Below, in pieces: positions 32,555-41,172 of a DNA stretch of 64,000 nt; within the stretch, counting starts at the first letter, position 1, and each line of letters begins with the position of its first letter. Below the pieces are notes generated by a model. It did no database searches. It worked only from the letters and a program-made list of their open reading frames with translations, and was not told where the DNA came from. The stretch comes from Bacteroidales bacterium (GTDB lineage Bacteria > Bacteroidota > Bacteroidia > Bacteroidales > F082), in the NCBI GenBank assembly GCA_017530365.1, contig JAFXMK010000018.1, positions 124,001 to 188,000 on the forward strand, given 5' to 3'. A program made the position numbers and the translations under genes.

Positions 32555-34027
32555 ATGGCTAAAGAATTGACAACCCGCGCTGAAAATTATTCGCAATGGT
32601 ACAACGACCTTGTAGTGAAGGCTGATTTGGCGGAGCAGTCCGCAGTTAGAGGATGTATGGTGATCAAACCGTATGGTTATGCGATTTGGGAGTTTATGCA
32701 CGATGCCTTGGACAAGATGTTCAAGGAGACCGGACATGTGAATGCCTACTTCCCGCTGTTCATCCCCAAGAGTTTCTTCAGTCGTGAGGCCGATCATGTA
32801 GAAGGCTTTGCCAAGGAATGTGCTGTGGTGACGCACCACCGTCTGATGAACGATCCGAACGGCAACGGCGTGGTGGTCGATCCTTCCGCCAAATTGGAAG
32901 AGGAACTGATTGTCCGTCCCACCTCCGAAACCATCATCTGGGACACCTATCGCAACTGGGTCAAGAGCTATCGTGACCTCCCGATCCTATGCAACCAATG
33001 GGCTAACGTGGTCCGTTGGGAGATGCGTACCCGTCTCTTCCTCCGCACGGCTGAGTTCCTGTGGCAGGAAGGCCACACGGCTCACGCCACCATGGAAGAG
33101 GCTGAGATCGAGGCCAAGAAGATGCTGGGTGTCTATACCGAGTTTGCTGAGAAATGGTTGGCCATTCCTGTTTATCAAGGGGTTAAGTCGGCCAACGAAC
33201 GTTTTGCCGGTGCCTTGAATACCTATTGCATCGAGGCTATGATGCAAGACGGCAAGGCTTTGCAGGCTGGCACTTCGCACTTCTTGGGTCAAAACTTCGC
33301 CAAGGCATTCGACGTGAAGTTCCTCAACAAGGAAAACAAACTCGAATACGTGTGGGCTACCTCCTGGGGCGTCTCCACACGTCTGATGGGTGCCTTGATC
33401 ATGTCGCATTCCGACGACGACGGTTTGGTGCTGCCTCCTAAGATCGCCCCGATCCAGGTGGTTATTGTACCTATTTATAAGAATGACGAGGAAAAAGCTT
33501 TGACATTTGCCCGTTGCGAAGAAATGAAGCAGCAGCTGGTCAATGCCGGTCTTCGTGTCAAATTCGACGATCGCGACACACAGAAACCTGGCTTCAAGTT
33601 CCACGAATGGGAACTCAAAGGCGTTCCGGTACGTCTCGTGGTCGGTCCTCGTGATGTGACCAACAACACTGTGGAATTGGCCCGTCGTGATACCATGACC
33701 AAGGAATCTGCTTCCTACGAGGGTATCGTTAATAAGGTGCTCGGCCTGATGGACGAAATTCAGGTGAACCTGTTCCAGAAAGCCTTGAAATATCGTGACG
33801 ACAACACCTACGATGTCAATACATGGGATGAGTTCAAAGCTCAGATTGAGAAAGGTGGTTTCGTGCATGCCTTCTGGGATGGCACCACCGAGACGGAGCT
33901 GAAGATCAAGGAAGAGACCAAGGCCACCCTGCGTTTCATCCCGCTTGATGTCAAAGAAGAAGAAGGCGTGGATGTGTATTCAGGCAAACCCGCCAAAATG
34001 AGAGTCTATTTCGCGAAAGCTTATTGA
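32555..34027 (+). CDS. proS: Prolyl-tRNA synthetase (eukaryote/archaeal-like type)
   Basis: 490 aa from ATG 32555. Charges tRNA-Pro. Class II catalytic motifs: [21 protein letters not shown] near the N-terminus, [46 protein letters not shown] (motif 2) and [28 protein letters not shown] (motif 3), then the anticodon-binding domain with [29 protein letters not shown]. Length and lack of the bacterial editing insert mark the archaeal/eukaryotic-like form found in Bacteroidota. The frame is open 72 nt upstream, but the promoter lies there. Confidence 0.95.
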   Translation: MAKELTTRAENYSQWYNDLVVKADLAEQSAVRGCMVIKPYGYAIWEFMHDALDKMFKETGHVNAYFPLFIPKSFFSREADHVEGFAKECAVVTHHRLMNDPNGNGVVVDPSAKLEEELIVRPTSETIIWDTYRNWVKSYRDLPILCNQWANVVRWEMRTRLFLRTAEFLWQEGHTAHATMEEAEIEAKKMLGVYTEFAEKWLAIPVYQGVKSANERFAGALNTYCIEAMMQDGKALQAGTSHFLGQNFAKAFDVKFLNKENKLEYVWATSWGVSTRLMGALIMSHSDDDGLVLPPKIAPIQVVIVPIYKNDEEKALTFARCEEMKQQLVNAGLRVKFDDRDTQKPGFKFHEWELKGVPVRLVVGPRDVTNNTVELARRDTMTKESASYEGIVNKVLGLMDEIQVNLFQKALKYRDDNTYDVNTWDEFKAQIEKGGFVHAFWDGTTETELKIKEETKATLRFIPLDVKEEEGVDVYSGKPAKMRVYFAKAY

Positions 34028-34030
34028 TGG

Positions 34031-34912
34031 CTATTCTACCAAGGGCTTGATATTGTCTCCAATCAGTTCCTTTTTTTCAGGACAATGGTGTGTTATCCAT
34101 CCCCAATCTCCTTCGTCGGGAATATAGTCATAGGTCTTTTTGTCATATTTCACATAATAAATCCGACCTATGTTGTAATTACTTGCTTTGAGTAAGGAAA
34201 AGGTCTTGGCATAAATGGTGTTCGTTCCGTAGGAAGTGACATAATGGATGTGTGATTCCAACTCTCGGCTATCGATAATTCCATGGCAATCATAATCGGC
34301 AAATGTTGATGCGATGGTCGCACTTCCTTTGGTTGTAATACAAGAGGTTCCATGGAGGAATTTGGTTGTTACGCGATAACAGTTTGTCAACACGTTGAAG
34401 TCTCCAGATCCTCCATCCAATTCGATGAGAAGGTTAGGCGCCAGCGAGTCCCATTCCAACGTGTCTTGTGTGAAATGAGTTGGATAATAGAAGCCTCTAA
34501 GCGTGTCTGTGACGATGTTCTTTGCATTGGAATTGAAGACGAGACTGTATAGTGTGTCATAATAGACTGTCATTTCGATGGAGTAGTCGTAGGTGTGGAG
34601 AAAATTGCCCGAGTTGTTGTTTTGGATGATGAGTTTGTATAGAGTGTCATGGCCGACAATCTCGTTGGTTTTCTGTATCTCTGCGCTGATGTCGTTGATA
34701 AGATGCTCACCTGCTTTTATTTGGATATGGCCAGCAGGATGGTTCGCGTCACAATGCAGTAACCTCACGTTTACGTCATCGTGGAATTCAATGACCTGAA
34801 AGGGAACCGTGATGTCCTGCACGGCTACCGTTTCGTTCCCAATTGTGAATTTGTTACAGGAACAAATAACGCTTATGCATGCCAGGAGGACGGCGGCGAG
34901 TGCCTTTTTCAT
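34031..34912 (-). CDS. GIN-domain (DUF2807-like) lipoprotein
   Basis: 293 aa, lipobox SVICSC (Cys19). The body is a right-handed beta-helix-like set of strands with repeated G/N turns (VQDITVPFQVIEFHDDVNVRLLH at the start, then LIELDGGSGDFNVLTNCYRVTTKFLHGTSCITTKGSATIASTFADYDCHG), which matches the putative autotransporter adhesin head GIN/DUF2807 domain. Such lipoproteins sit in the envelope; function unknown. Its ATG lies within the 3' end of the PagL-like gene (59 nt overlap), so the two are co-transcribed from the 36.18 kb promoter. Confidence 0.7.
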   Translation of the reverse strand: MKKALAAVLLACISVICSCNKFTIGNETVAVQDITVPFQVIEFHDDVNVRLLHCDANHPAGHIQIKAGEHLINDISAEIQKTNEIVGHDTLYKLIIQNNNSGNFLHTYDYSIEMTVYYDTLYSLVFNSNAKNIVTDTLRGFYYPTHFTQDTLEWDSLAPNLLIELDGGSGDFNVLTNCYRVTTKFLHGTSCITTKGSATIASTFADYDCHGIIDSRELESHIHYVTSYGTNTIYAKTFSLLKASNYNIGRIYYVKYDKKTYDYIPDEGDWGWITHHCPEKKELIGDNIKPLVE

Positions 34913-36164
34913 GGTTGATGTAGTATTTTTGGTTGAATCTATAGCCCAGGCCGAAGCAGAGATAATCGGCTCGACCGAAATGTGTCATTAGTGAAAGATG
35001 AGCGTATATGTCGTCATATACTTGGTACCTGAAACTGACTTTTTGGAAGATGTTTCCTTTGCTAAGGTCTGTAAACAAATTGTATTTCAGATGCCATCCA
35101 AATTCAAAATAGTATGAAAGCCTATTCATCGTCATGGCATAGCAAAGGCTGAAGTTGAGCTTGGTCATTTGCAGGGCGTTGATGTCGTAAACTCTTTCCT
35201 TTCCGGTTTCTGGATCCTCCTTCTTGACATGGATGCCTTCGTTGTCCACAAAATGGTCGGGGAGGGTCTGGTCGGAAAGGTCCAACACGAATGAAAGGCC
35301 AATTCCAGCACGACTGTGTTGGGTAAACTGTGCCAGGAGGAGGGTTGAAAAATCATGAACACTGTAGTAATGCGTCGTGTCGCCACCTAGAGTTTGCGAT
35401 ACGTTTTTGAATCCAATGCCGTAGTTAAGATCGACGGAAAACCATTTCTTTTTATCAAATTCAAAAGGCTTGTATTCTGGCCTTTTTGTGGGAGTAAGGT
35501 TGATGCGCGGACTCCTCAGGAAATAGGCCAGCCCAAAAGCTGCGCTAAAGGTATTCAACCCATAATTAGGCAGTTTGGTGGATCCGTTGGAGAAATGGGT
35601 GAGTCCTACCGACGCTACTGTTTTGAGACGTGAGGAAACCTGTTGCCGATACTCAAACGAGAGGTTGACAGCGGCGTTGAGATGTGATCCGATAGAGAAA
35701 TTTTGATAATTGGTAAAGTTGTCAAAACATTTGGTCAGGTAGCCAAGCCCAACGCCAAACTTCAATGTGAATTGGCTGCTTTCGTTGCCGATGAGCGGAT
35801 AATTGATAAATGGATAGATCGCAAAGACGCTGCCCAAGGCTTTACCGACCTCGTGGTTGCCCTCGAAATTAAGGCCGAAGTTGGCATGATAAAAGGTGGC
35901 GCCGATGTATGGATAATTGTAATTGGCTTCCCATTCTCTTTTGCCAAAGGTGTTTTGGTAAACAGAAAACTCGAAGGCAGGGTAATGGGCATTGAACCGG
36001 GCCATCTCGAAATGATGGTGCCAGAAAAAACCATAATGGGCACGAGCCTCTACCATGATGTTATTGTTTGAGAGCCAAGCGTAGTCCTGCCCGTTTGCCT
36101 TGAGGCAACATAGCAGTAGCACTGACAATAAACTGATAATATGTACTCTTATGGTTTTTTTCAT
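34854..36164 (-). CDS. PagL/acyloxyacyl hydrolase-like outer-membrane protein
   Basis: 436 aa, signal peptide (IISLLSVLLLCCLKANG). The first 225 residues fit a lipid A 3-O-deacylase (PagL) barrel, with the active-site-like THFSNGSTKLPNYGLN (His and Ser two residues apart). The third catalytic residue, an acid, cannot be confirmed by eye. The rest consists of further amphipathic strands, with FGRADYLCFGLGYRFNQKYY at the end of the barrel. Odd feature: the chain runs on with a charged tail (residues about 415-436, ...RRRPPGMHKRYLFL) that is out-of-frame sequence of the following lipoprotein, so the original stop may have been lost. If active, it would trim lipid A acyl chains at the surface. 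Confidence 0.65.
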   Translation of the reverse strand: MKKTIRVHIISLLSVLLLCCLKANGQDYAWLSNNNIMVEARAHYGFFWHHHFEMARFNAHYPAFEFSVYQNTFGKREWEANYNYPYIGATFYHANFGLNFEGNHEVGKALGSVFAIYPFINYPLIGNESSQFTLKFGVGLGYLTKCFDNFTNYQNFSIGSHLNAAVNLSFEYRQQVSSRLKTVASVGLTHFSNGSTKLPNYGLNTFSAAFGLAYFLRSPRINLTPTKRPEYKPFEFDKKKWFSVDLNYGIGFKNVSQTLGGDTTHYYSVHDFSTLLLAQFTQHSRAGIGLSFVLDLSDQTLPDHFVDNEGIHVKKEDPETGKERVYDINALQMTKLNFSLCYAMTMNRLSYYFEFGWHLKYNLFTDLSKGNIFQKVSFRYQVYDDIYAHLSLMTHFGRADYLCFGLGYRFNQKYYINHEKGTRRRPPGMHKRYLFL

Positions 36165-36177
36165 CTAATACAAATTG

Positions 36178-36185
36178 CAAAAATA
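36178..36185 (-). promoter_or_regulatory. -7 promoter box for the PagL-like gene
   Basis: TATTTTTG on the minus strand, 14 nt upstream of the ATG (36164), inside a 20-mer (36176-36195) identical to 1248-1267 of the marR promoter. Confidence 0.65.
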
Positions 36186-36206
36186 GGGATTTTATTTTGA
36201 AAACCT

Positions 36207-36214
36207 TATTTTTG
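36207..36214 (+). promoter_or_regulatory. -7 promoter box for mazG
   Basis: TATTTTTG followed by CATCG, 20 nt upstream of the mazG ATG and facing the divergent PagL promoter; the two boxes form GCAAAAATA...TATTTTTGC. Confidence 0.65.
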
Positions 36215-36233
36215 CATCGCTAAACATAACGGT

Positions 36234-37010
36234 ATGGATAAACGTCTAGAAGCATTTAAACGTCTATTGGATATCATGGATGCAGTTAGGGCGGGATGCC
36301 CCTGGGATAGCACCCAAACCATTGAGAGTCTGCGACATCTAACCATTGAAGAGACTTACGAGTTGAGCGAGGCCATTCTTGTAAACGATTTGAACGAAGT
36401 GAAAAAAGAACTGGGAGACCTGATGTTACATCTGGTATTTTATTCCAAAATTGGTAGCGAGAAAGGAGTTTTCGACATCACTGACGTGCTGAACGGCATT
36501 TGCGATAAAATGGTGGTTCGACATCCACATATCTTTGGTAACGAGAAAGTGGAAAATGCCGAACAGGTGGAGCAAAACTGGGAGAAGATCAAGTTGGAAC
36601 GCGAGCACAACCGCAGTGTGCTTGGAGGTGTGCCTAAAGGACTGCCTTCCCTGCTGAAAGCGTATCGCATGCATCAAAAGACGGCCGGAGTGGGCTTTAA
36701 GTGGCCAAGTGCTGAAGCAGCTTGGAATAAAGTGGAGGAAGAGAAAATGGAGCTCTTTGCCGAGCTTGATAAGCCTGATAATCAAGAAAGGATCGAGTCG
36801 GAATATGGAGACCTGCTGTTTGCTCTTGCCGCGTATGGTTTGTATATAGGTGTGAATCCAGATGATGCCTTGGAGAAAACTGACCAGAAATTCAGGAAAA
36901 GGTTTGACTATTTAGAGCAGAAAGCTCGGGAGCGGGGTAAAGGTGTGCAACACTTGACTATTGATGAGATGTTGGCTATTTGGAATGAAGCGAAAGATGT
37001 CTCTAGATAG
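36234..37010 (+). CDS. mazG: Nucleoside triphosphate pyrophosphohydrolase
   Basis: 258 aa. Hydrolyses (d)NTPs to NMP and pyrophosphate, often house-cleaning of damaged nucleotides. Two MazG domains are seen: GCPWDSTQTIESLRHLTIEETYELSEAI...KKELGDLMLHLVFYSKIG (EExxE and Asp metal sites), and SEAAWNKVEEEKMELFAEL...ESEYGDLLFALAAYG. Family length 250-270 aa fits. Starts 20 nt after a promoter box; single gene. Confidence 0.92.
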   Translation: MDKRLEAFKRLLDIMDAVRAGCPWDSTQTIESLRHLTIEETYELSEAILVNDLNEVKKELGDLMLHLVFYSKIGSEKGVFDITDVLNGICDKMVVRHPHIFGNEKVENAEQVEQNWEKIKLEREHNRSVLGGVPKGLPSLLKAYRMHQKTAGVGFKWPSAEAAWNKVEEEKMELFAELDKPDNQERIESEYGDLLFALAAYGLYIGVNPDDALEKTDQKFRKRFDYLEQKARERGKGVQHLTIDEMLAIWNEAKDVSR

Positions 37011-37051
37011 AAAAAAAACGAAGAAAAAACCATCGATTTCAAATTTATGAT

Positions 37052-37059
37052 TATATTTG
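37052..37059 (+). promoter_or_regulatory. -7 promoter box for the 825-aa T9SS protein
   Basis: TATATTTG followed by TAGCC, 59 nt upstream of the ATG. Confidence 0.6.
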
Positions 37060-37118
37060 TAGCCCAAATAAAGAAATCAACACAAACAATTTACTAATTA
37101 TTAACCAAATTACACATT

Positions 37119-39596
37119 ATGAAAAAAGTTTCTTTACTTATTGCGATGATTGCCATCGTTTGTGGCAATGCTTTCGCTCAGATGAGCTACGACTTTAACG
37201 ACGGCGTAGCCGGCGCGAAGATCGCTCAGACCTATGGTATGCCTTGGACGACATGGACAGATAGTCCTGGAAGTGCTGAGGATGGTGTCTTCGGTGAGGC
37301 TGGTGGCTCGATGGCCGCTCACTTCACTTATGGCAACGACCAGATTCTTTATCTTGGCGATCACTCAACTGGTGTTTACGACCTCGAGTTCGACGCTTAT
37401 GTTCCGAATGGTAAGAATGGTTATTTCAATGTCCTGCACCACTTTGACGGCACCAACGCCGACAACTGTATCTGGGCTATGCAGGTTTACATGCATGAGA
37501 CCAACGATGGTCAGAACTCCACCTCAGCTCCTGGCCATGGCACTGTGCACGCCGGTAGCAATGGCACATGCGACCTTCCTTGCGTCTATGACGAATGGAT
37601 GCATTTCCGCGTCCATGTCGATGCCGACAACGATGTTGCCCAGCTTTGGTTCAACGTGGCTGGTGATCCTGAAGTGATGTATGCCGAATGGCAATGGAGC
37701 ATGGATAGCTTTGGTGAGAACCAGACTAACCGTATCCTTGGTGCCATGGACTTCTTCCCTCCTACGAATGCCTCTACCTCTGAGTATTACATTGACAACC
37801 TCACCGTCACGCTGCAAAGCAACGACGAAATCCTTCGTTTCGAAGACTTCGAAGCCTATACAGTAGGTGAATATCTTGCTCAACAGTCGATCGCTATGGG
37901 ACAAGATTATTGGACCACTTGGAACAATCATCCTGGAACAAGCGAAGATGGTATCATCAGGTCTATGGGCGGATCTCAGTGCGTTGAGATTAGCGGCATT
38001 GTTGACCAAGTGTTCCTCCTTGGTGATGAAGAGAACGGTAACTACGACCTTGAGTTCGACATTCTTGTCCCGAACGGCAGTAACGGTTACTTCAACATCC
38101 TGCACCGTTTTGCTGGTTCCAACAGCAAATGGGCCATGCAGTGCTATCTCCATTTGACCAATGATGGTCAAAACTCAACCGTAGCTCCTGGACAAGGTAC
38201 AGTTCATGCCGGTAGCAACGGTACCGCTACCTTGACAAACCTCGTGTTTGACGATTGGATGCATTTCCGTTTGAATGTGGATACCGACACCGATGTTGCT
38301 AATTTCTATTACACTGCTCCTGATGCTGATGAAGAACTTGTTTGCACATGGCAATGGAGCTTGGATAGCTTCGGTGCTAACACAGTGGGTCGTACCATGG
38401 CTGCCATGGACTTCTTCGCTCCTATGGAGGATGGCTCTTCCCAATTCTATCTTGATAACTTCAGCTTCAAGAAGATCGGTGGTGAAAGCGCTCCTCAGCT
38501 TGCAATTGATCCAGAAGTTGTCTATGAAAACCTTGGAGAAGATGAAGTGACTAACGTTGACATCGTTATTGATAATGCTGGTAACTCCATCGGAGACTGG
38601 GCTGGCTGGCTTGACTTCGGTGAAGGTGGTGAAGGTACCCAGACCGCTGAACTGAAATATCACAATGGAGATGTTGCCAATGCTTCTGGTATTGGCTCAA
38701 ACGATCAGGCCTTCACCCGTGAAATCGGTGTCCGTCTGCCTGCAGCTGCTTACGCTGGCTCTGCAATGGGTATGAGGATCGTTTCTGCTCAATTCTATGT
38801 CAACACCTACAAATCCACCGACAACAACTACATCTTCCGTCTTTATGGTCAAGGCCTTCACAACCAACCTGGTGAACTGCTCGCCGAAACGACTGTCACT
38901 TCCTCGGCCACTGAACAATGGATCACTGCTAATTTCGATCAATATGATGTTTTCATGACAGGTCAAGCCATGTGGGTTACTGTTCAGATGGAGCAAGCTG
39001 CTGGTGAATTCCCGCTGACTATGGACAATGGCGAATATGGTGAAGAGAGCGACGGTAACTGGCTCAGCACCAGTGGCAACTCTTTCAGCCACTGCTACAG
39101 CGCTGGTGACTTTGGCGGTGCTTGGCTGATCACGGTTAACTGCCGTGGAGAACGCATCCCTGCTACTTGGGCTGGTATTAACAAGACTGAAGGTGCTATC
39201 CTTGGTGGTAATTCCGAAACCATCACTCTTAGCCTGAATTCCATTGGTCTCGAAGATGGAGAATACAATGCCGTTCTCGTTGTCAACACCAACGATGCTA
39301 ACTTAGAGCATGTTGAGATTCCTGTAACCCTCAATGTTGACCTCACCGCTGTTGGCGAGACTGTCAATCAGGTTGCCGCGATCTATCCTAACCCTGCCAC
39401 ATCCATGGTTACCCTGAAGGGTGAGAACCTGAGCCACGTCGCTATCTACAATGTGGCTGGCCAGTTGGTCCGCGTTGTGAAACTTAACGACGTCATCAAC
39501 AACATCAACATGGATGTTGAAGCTGGTGTTTACTTCTTCAGCATCTACGAGAAAAATGGCAACAACAGCGTCCAACGCGTTGTCATTACCAAATAA
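37119..39596 (+). CDS. Large T9SS-secreted protein with a duplicated jelly-roll-like domain
   Basis: 825 aa. Signal peptide (MKKVSLLIAMIAIVCGNAFAQ). Two homologous units of about 220 residues follow (about 22-230 and 245-455), sharing the order YDFNDGVAG / LRFEDFEAYTVG, WTTWTDSPGS / WTTWNNHPGT, NGYFNVLHHF / NGYFNILHRF, NDGQNSTSAPGHGTVHAGSNGT / NDGQNSTVAPGQGTVHAGSNGT, and EWQWSMDSFG / TWQWSLDSFG; each resembles a concanavalin/laminin-G sandwich. A beta-rich middle (about 490-735) and a type A sorting domain (AIYPNPATSMVTLKG...AGVYFFSIYEKNGNNS) complete it. No catalytic site recognised; a surface adhesin or glycan-binding protein is likely. Followed by a terminator. Confidence 0.75.
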   Translation: MKKVSLLIAMIAIVCGNAFAQMSYDFNDGVAGAKIAQTYGMPWTTWTDSPGSAEDGVFGEAGGSMAAHFTYGNDQILYLGDHSTGVYDLEFDAYVPNGKNGYFNVLHHFDGTNADNCIWAMQVYMHETNDGQNSTSAPGHGTVHAGSNGTCDLPCVYDEWMHFRVHVDADNDVAQLWFNVAGDPEVMYAEWQWSMDSFGENQTNRILGAMDFFPPTNASTSEYYIDNLTVTLQSNDEILRFEDFEAYTVGEYLAQQSIAMGQDYWTTWNNHPGTSEDGIIRSMGGSQCVEISGIVDQVFLLGDEENGNYDLEFDILVPNGSNGYFNILHRFAGSNSKWAMQCYLHLTNDGQNSTVAPGQGTVHAGSNGTATLTNLVFDDWMHFRLNVDTDTDVANFYYTAPDADEELVCTWQWSLDSFGANTVGRTMAAMDFFAPMEDGSSQFYLDNFSFKKIGGESAPQLAIDPEVVYENLGEDEVTNVDIVIDNAGNSIGDWAGWLDFGEGGEGTQTAELKYHNGDVANASGIGSNDQAFTREIGVRLPAAAYAGSAMGMRIVSAQFYVNTYKSTDNNYIFRLYGQGLHNQPGELLAETTVTSSATEQWITANFDQYDVFMTGQAMWVTVQMEQAAGEFPLTMDNGEYGEESDGNWLSTSGNSFSHCYSAGDFGGAWLITVNCRGERIPATWAGINKTEGAILGGNSETITLSLNSIGLEDGEYNAVLVVNTNDANLEHVEIPVTLNVDLTAVGETVNQVAAIYPNPATSMVTLKGENLSHVAIYNVAGQLVRVVKLNDVINNINMDVEAGVYFFSIYEKNGNNSVQRVVITK

Positions 39597-39615
39597 TCCT
39601 TCTTAAAAAGGATTT

Positions 39616-39648
39616 GAAAAAAGCCGTCCATTTGGGCGGCTTTTTTTT
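39616..39648 (+). terminator. Terminator after the 825-aa T9SS gene
   Basis: GAAAAAAGCCGTCC, loop, GGGCGGCTTTTTTTT (GCCGTCC/GGGCGGC with one G-U). Confidence 0.88.
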
Positions 39649-39655
39649 ATCTTTG
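39648..39655 (+). promoter_or_regulatory. -7 promoter box directly before cdsA
   Basis: TATCTTTG ends 4 nt before the cdsA ATG (39660), partly overlapping the terminator T-run. Transcription from it would give an almost leaderless mRNA. Confidence 0.5.
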
Positions 39656-39659
39656 CATC

Positions 39660-40448
39660 ATGAAAGAACTATTGGTTAGAACAATTTCAGGTGCAGTGTT
39701 GGTGGCGGTTATCATCGCCTGCATCTTGCTTTCTCCTTGGTCATGTTGGGCACTGGCTCTGCTCATCGTTGCCGTGGGGACCTTCGAAATGTGCCGCTTG
39801 ATGCATGTTGGGAATCGCTGGCAATGGGTATTAGGTGAACTGATAGCTGTGGGCTCATTCGTTTTTTTTTCATTGGGCGTGATGAACGTAAGACCCCTTT
39901 CGGGTCTGGTGCTATTGCTCCCTTTGTTACCTTTCCTCTTTGCCTTGTTTGATACCACCACCGATTTCAAGTCGATAGCAGCCTTCAACTTTGGCGCTGT
40001 CGCTTTGTTGAGCATTCCCTGTACTTTGATGTTGTGGATTCGTGAGGTGAATAGTCCGAAGATGCTATTGCTGGTTTTTGTCCTGCTGTGGGTCAATGAT
40101 ACCTTTGCCTACCTTACTGGCCGTTTGCTCGGCAAACACAAACTCTTTGAGCGCATTTCTCCAGGCAAGACCATTGAAGGTAGTATTGGAGGCCTGTTGT
40201 TTACGCTGGCTGGCATTATCATATTCAGCCTCTATGTGGATTGGCTTTCCCTCAAAGCAGCTATAGGTTTGGGGCTGATTGCTGTAGTGTTTGGTACGTT
40301 GGGTGACTTGTGTGAGTCTATGCTCAAGCGTCAAGCTGGAGTGAAGGATTCCGGAAAGCTGATACCAGGTCATGGCGGCATTTTGGATCGATTTGATTCG
40401 GTTTTGTTCACCATACCATTTGTTTTCGTATATTTGTTGCTCGTATGA
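39660..40448 (+). CDS. cdsA: Phosphatidate cytidylyltransferase
   Basis: 262 aa, about seven transmembrane helices (VLVAVIIACILLSPWSCWALALLIV, GLVLLLPLLPFLFALF, LLLVFVLLWVNDTFAYLTGRLLG, FTLAGIIIFSLYVDWLSL). Makes CDP-diacylglycerol from phosphatidate and CTP at the inner membrane. The C-terminal signature is complete: SPGKTIEGSIGG, GTLGDLCESMLKRQAGVKDSGKLIPGHGGILDRFDS (S-x(7)-R-x(4)-K-D-x(5)-G-H-G-G-x-D-R-x-D-S). Length fits. It overlaps psd by 4 nt (ATGA), coupling two consecutive steps of phosphatidylethanolamine synthesis. Confidence 0.92.
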   Translation: MKELLVRTISGAVLVAVIIACILLSPWSCWALALLIVAVGTFEMCRLMHVGNRWQWVLGELIAVGSFVFFSLGVMNVRPLSGLVLLLPLLPFLFALFDTTTDFKSIAAFNFGAVALLSIPCTLMLWIREVNSPKMLLLVFVLLWVNDTFAYLTGRLLGKHKLFERISPGKTIEGSIGGLLFTLAGIIIFSLYVDWLSLKAAIGLGLIAVVFGTLGDLCESMLKRQAGVKDSGKLIPGHGGILDRFDSVLFTIPFVFVYLLLV

Positions 40449-41131
40449 GACGAATACATAAACGGATTCACGAAGAAGGCAATAAGGCAATTCTTATCAA
40501 TGTGCTGATCGTGGCTGCCTTGGTAGTGGGTATGAACCTGTTGTGGCCTGAACAGAATTGGTGGCATATTTTGGTCTATGTTGCTTTAGCTGCTTTTTTG
40601 GCCTTGATCATTCGTTTTTTCAGAGATCCCGTCAAGCGTCATACTATTCACATGGAGCATGCGGTGCTTTCTCCTGCAGATGGAGAAATAGCCGCCAATG
40701 AGATTGTGATGGAAGACGAATACTTTCACGAGAAGCGCCGTCAGATCTCCATCTTTATGTCGATCTACAATGTGCACATCAACTTTTTTCCCTTTGATGG
40801 GGAGGTGACTTATTACAAATACCATCCCGGGAAGTTTTTGGTGGCTTTCAAGCCAAAGTCATCGACCGACAACGAGCACAATTCCATTGTGCTGAAAGAC
40901 CGCCATGGACGTGAGGTTCTGGTCCGTCAGATTGCTGGTTTTGTGGCCCGACGCATCGTATGTGATCTGGAGCCGGGTGATGAAGCCGTTGCCGGAGAGG
41001 AGCTGGGGATGATTCGCTTCGGCTCCCGAGTGGATGTCTTCCTGCCTTTAGACGCTGAAGTAAAGGTGCATATCGGCGATAAAGTCAAGGGCAAGACTTC
41101 GGTGTTGGCGAAGCTGAAAGAGGAAAGTTGA
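40445..41131 (+). CDS. psd: Phosphatidylserine decarboxylase proenzyme
   Basis: 228 aa. Converts phosphatidylserine to phosphatidylethanolamine using a pyruvoyl group. One N-terminal helix pair (AILINVLIVAALVVGMNLL, ILVYVALAAFLALIIRFFRD), then the catalytic module: HAVLSPADGEIA, SIFMSIYNVHINFFPFDGEV, PGKFLVAFKPKSSTDNEHNS and the self-cleavage site in IRFGSRVDVFLP (Gly-Ser, pyruvate arises from the Ser). This short form (about 220 aa) is the archaeal/Bacteroidota type. It is coupled to cdsA and followed by the GGTTAAA array. Confidence 0.92.
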   Translation: MRRIHKRIHEEGNKAILINVLIVAALVVGMNLLWPEQNWWHILVYVALAAFLALIIRFFRDPVKRHTIHMEHAVLSPADGEIAANEIVMEDEYFHEKRRQISIFMSIYNVHINFFPFDGEVTYYKYHPGKFLVAFKPKSSTDNEHNSIVLKDRHGREVLVRQIAGFVARRIVCDLEPGDEAVAGEELGMIRFGSRVDVFLPLDAEVKVHIGDKVKGKTSVLAKLKEES

Positions 41132-41133
41132 GA

Positions 41134-41168
41134 GGTTAGAGGTTAAAGGTTATAGGTTAAAGGTTAAA
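41134..41168 (+). repeat. Heptamer array (unit GGTTAAA)
   Basis: GGTTAGA, GGTTAAA, GGTTATA, GGTTAAA, GGTTAAA: five perfect 7-bp steps, starting 3 nt after the psd stop codon. Confidence 0.85.
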
Positions 41169-41172
41169 TAGT

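Noticed and set aside
32987..33868. Reverse-strand open frame of 293 codons inside proS
   Set aside because: Antisense shadow of a strongly conserved gene; no start signals or recognisable protein.
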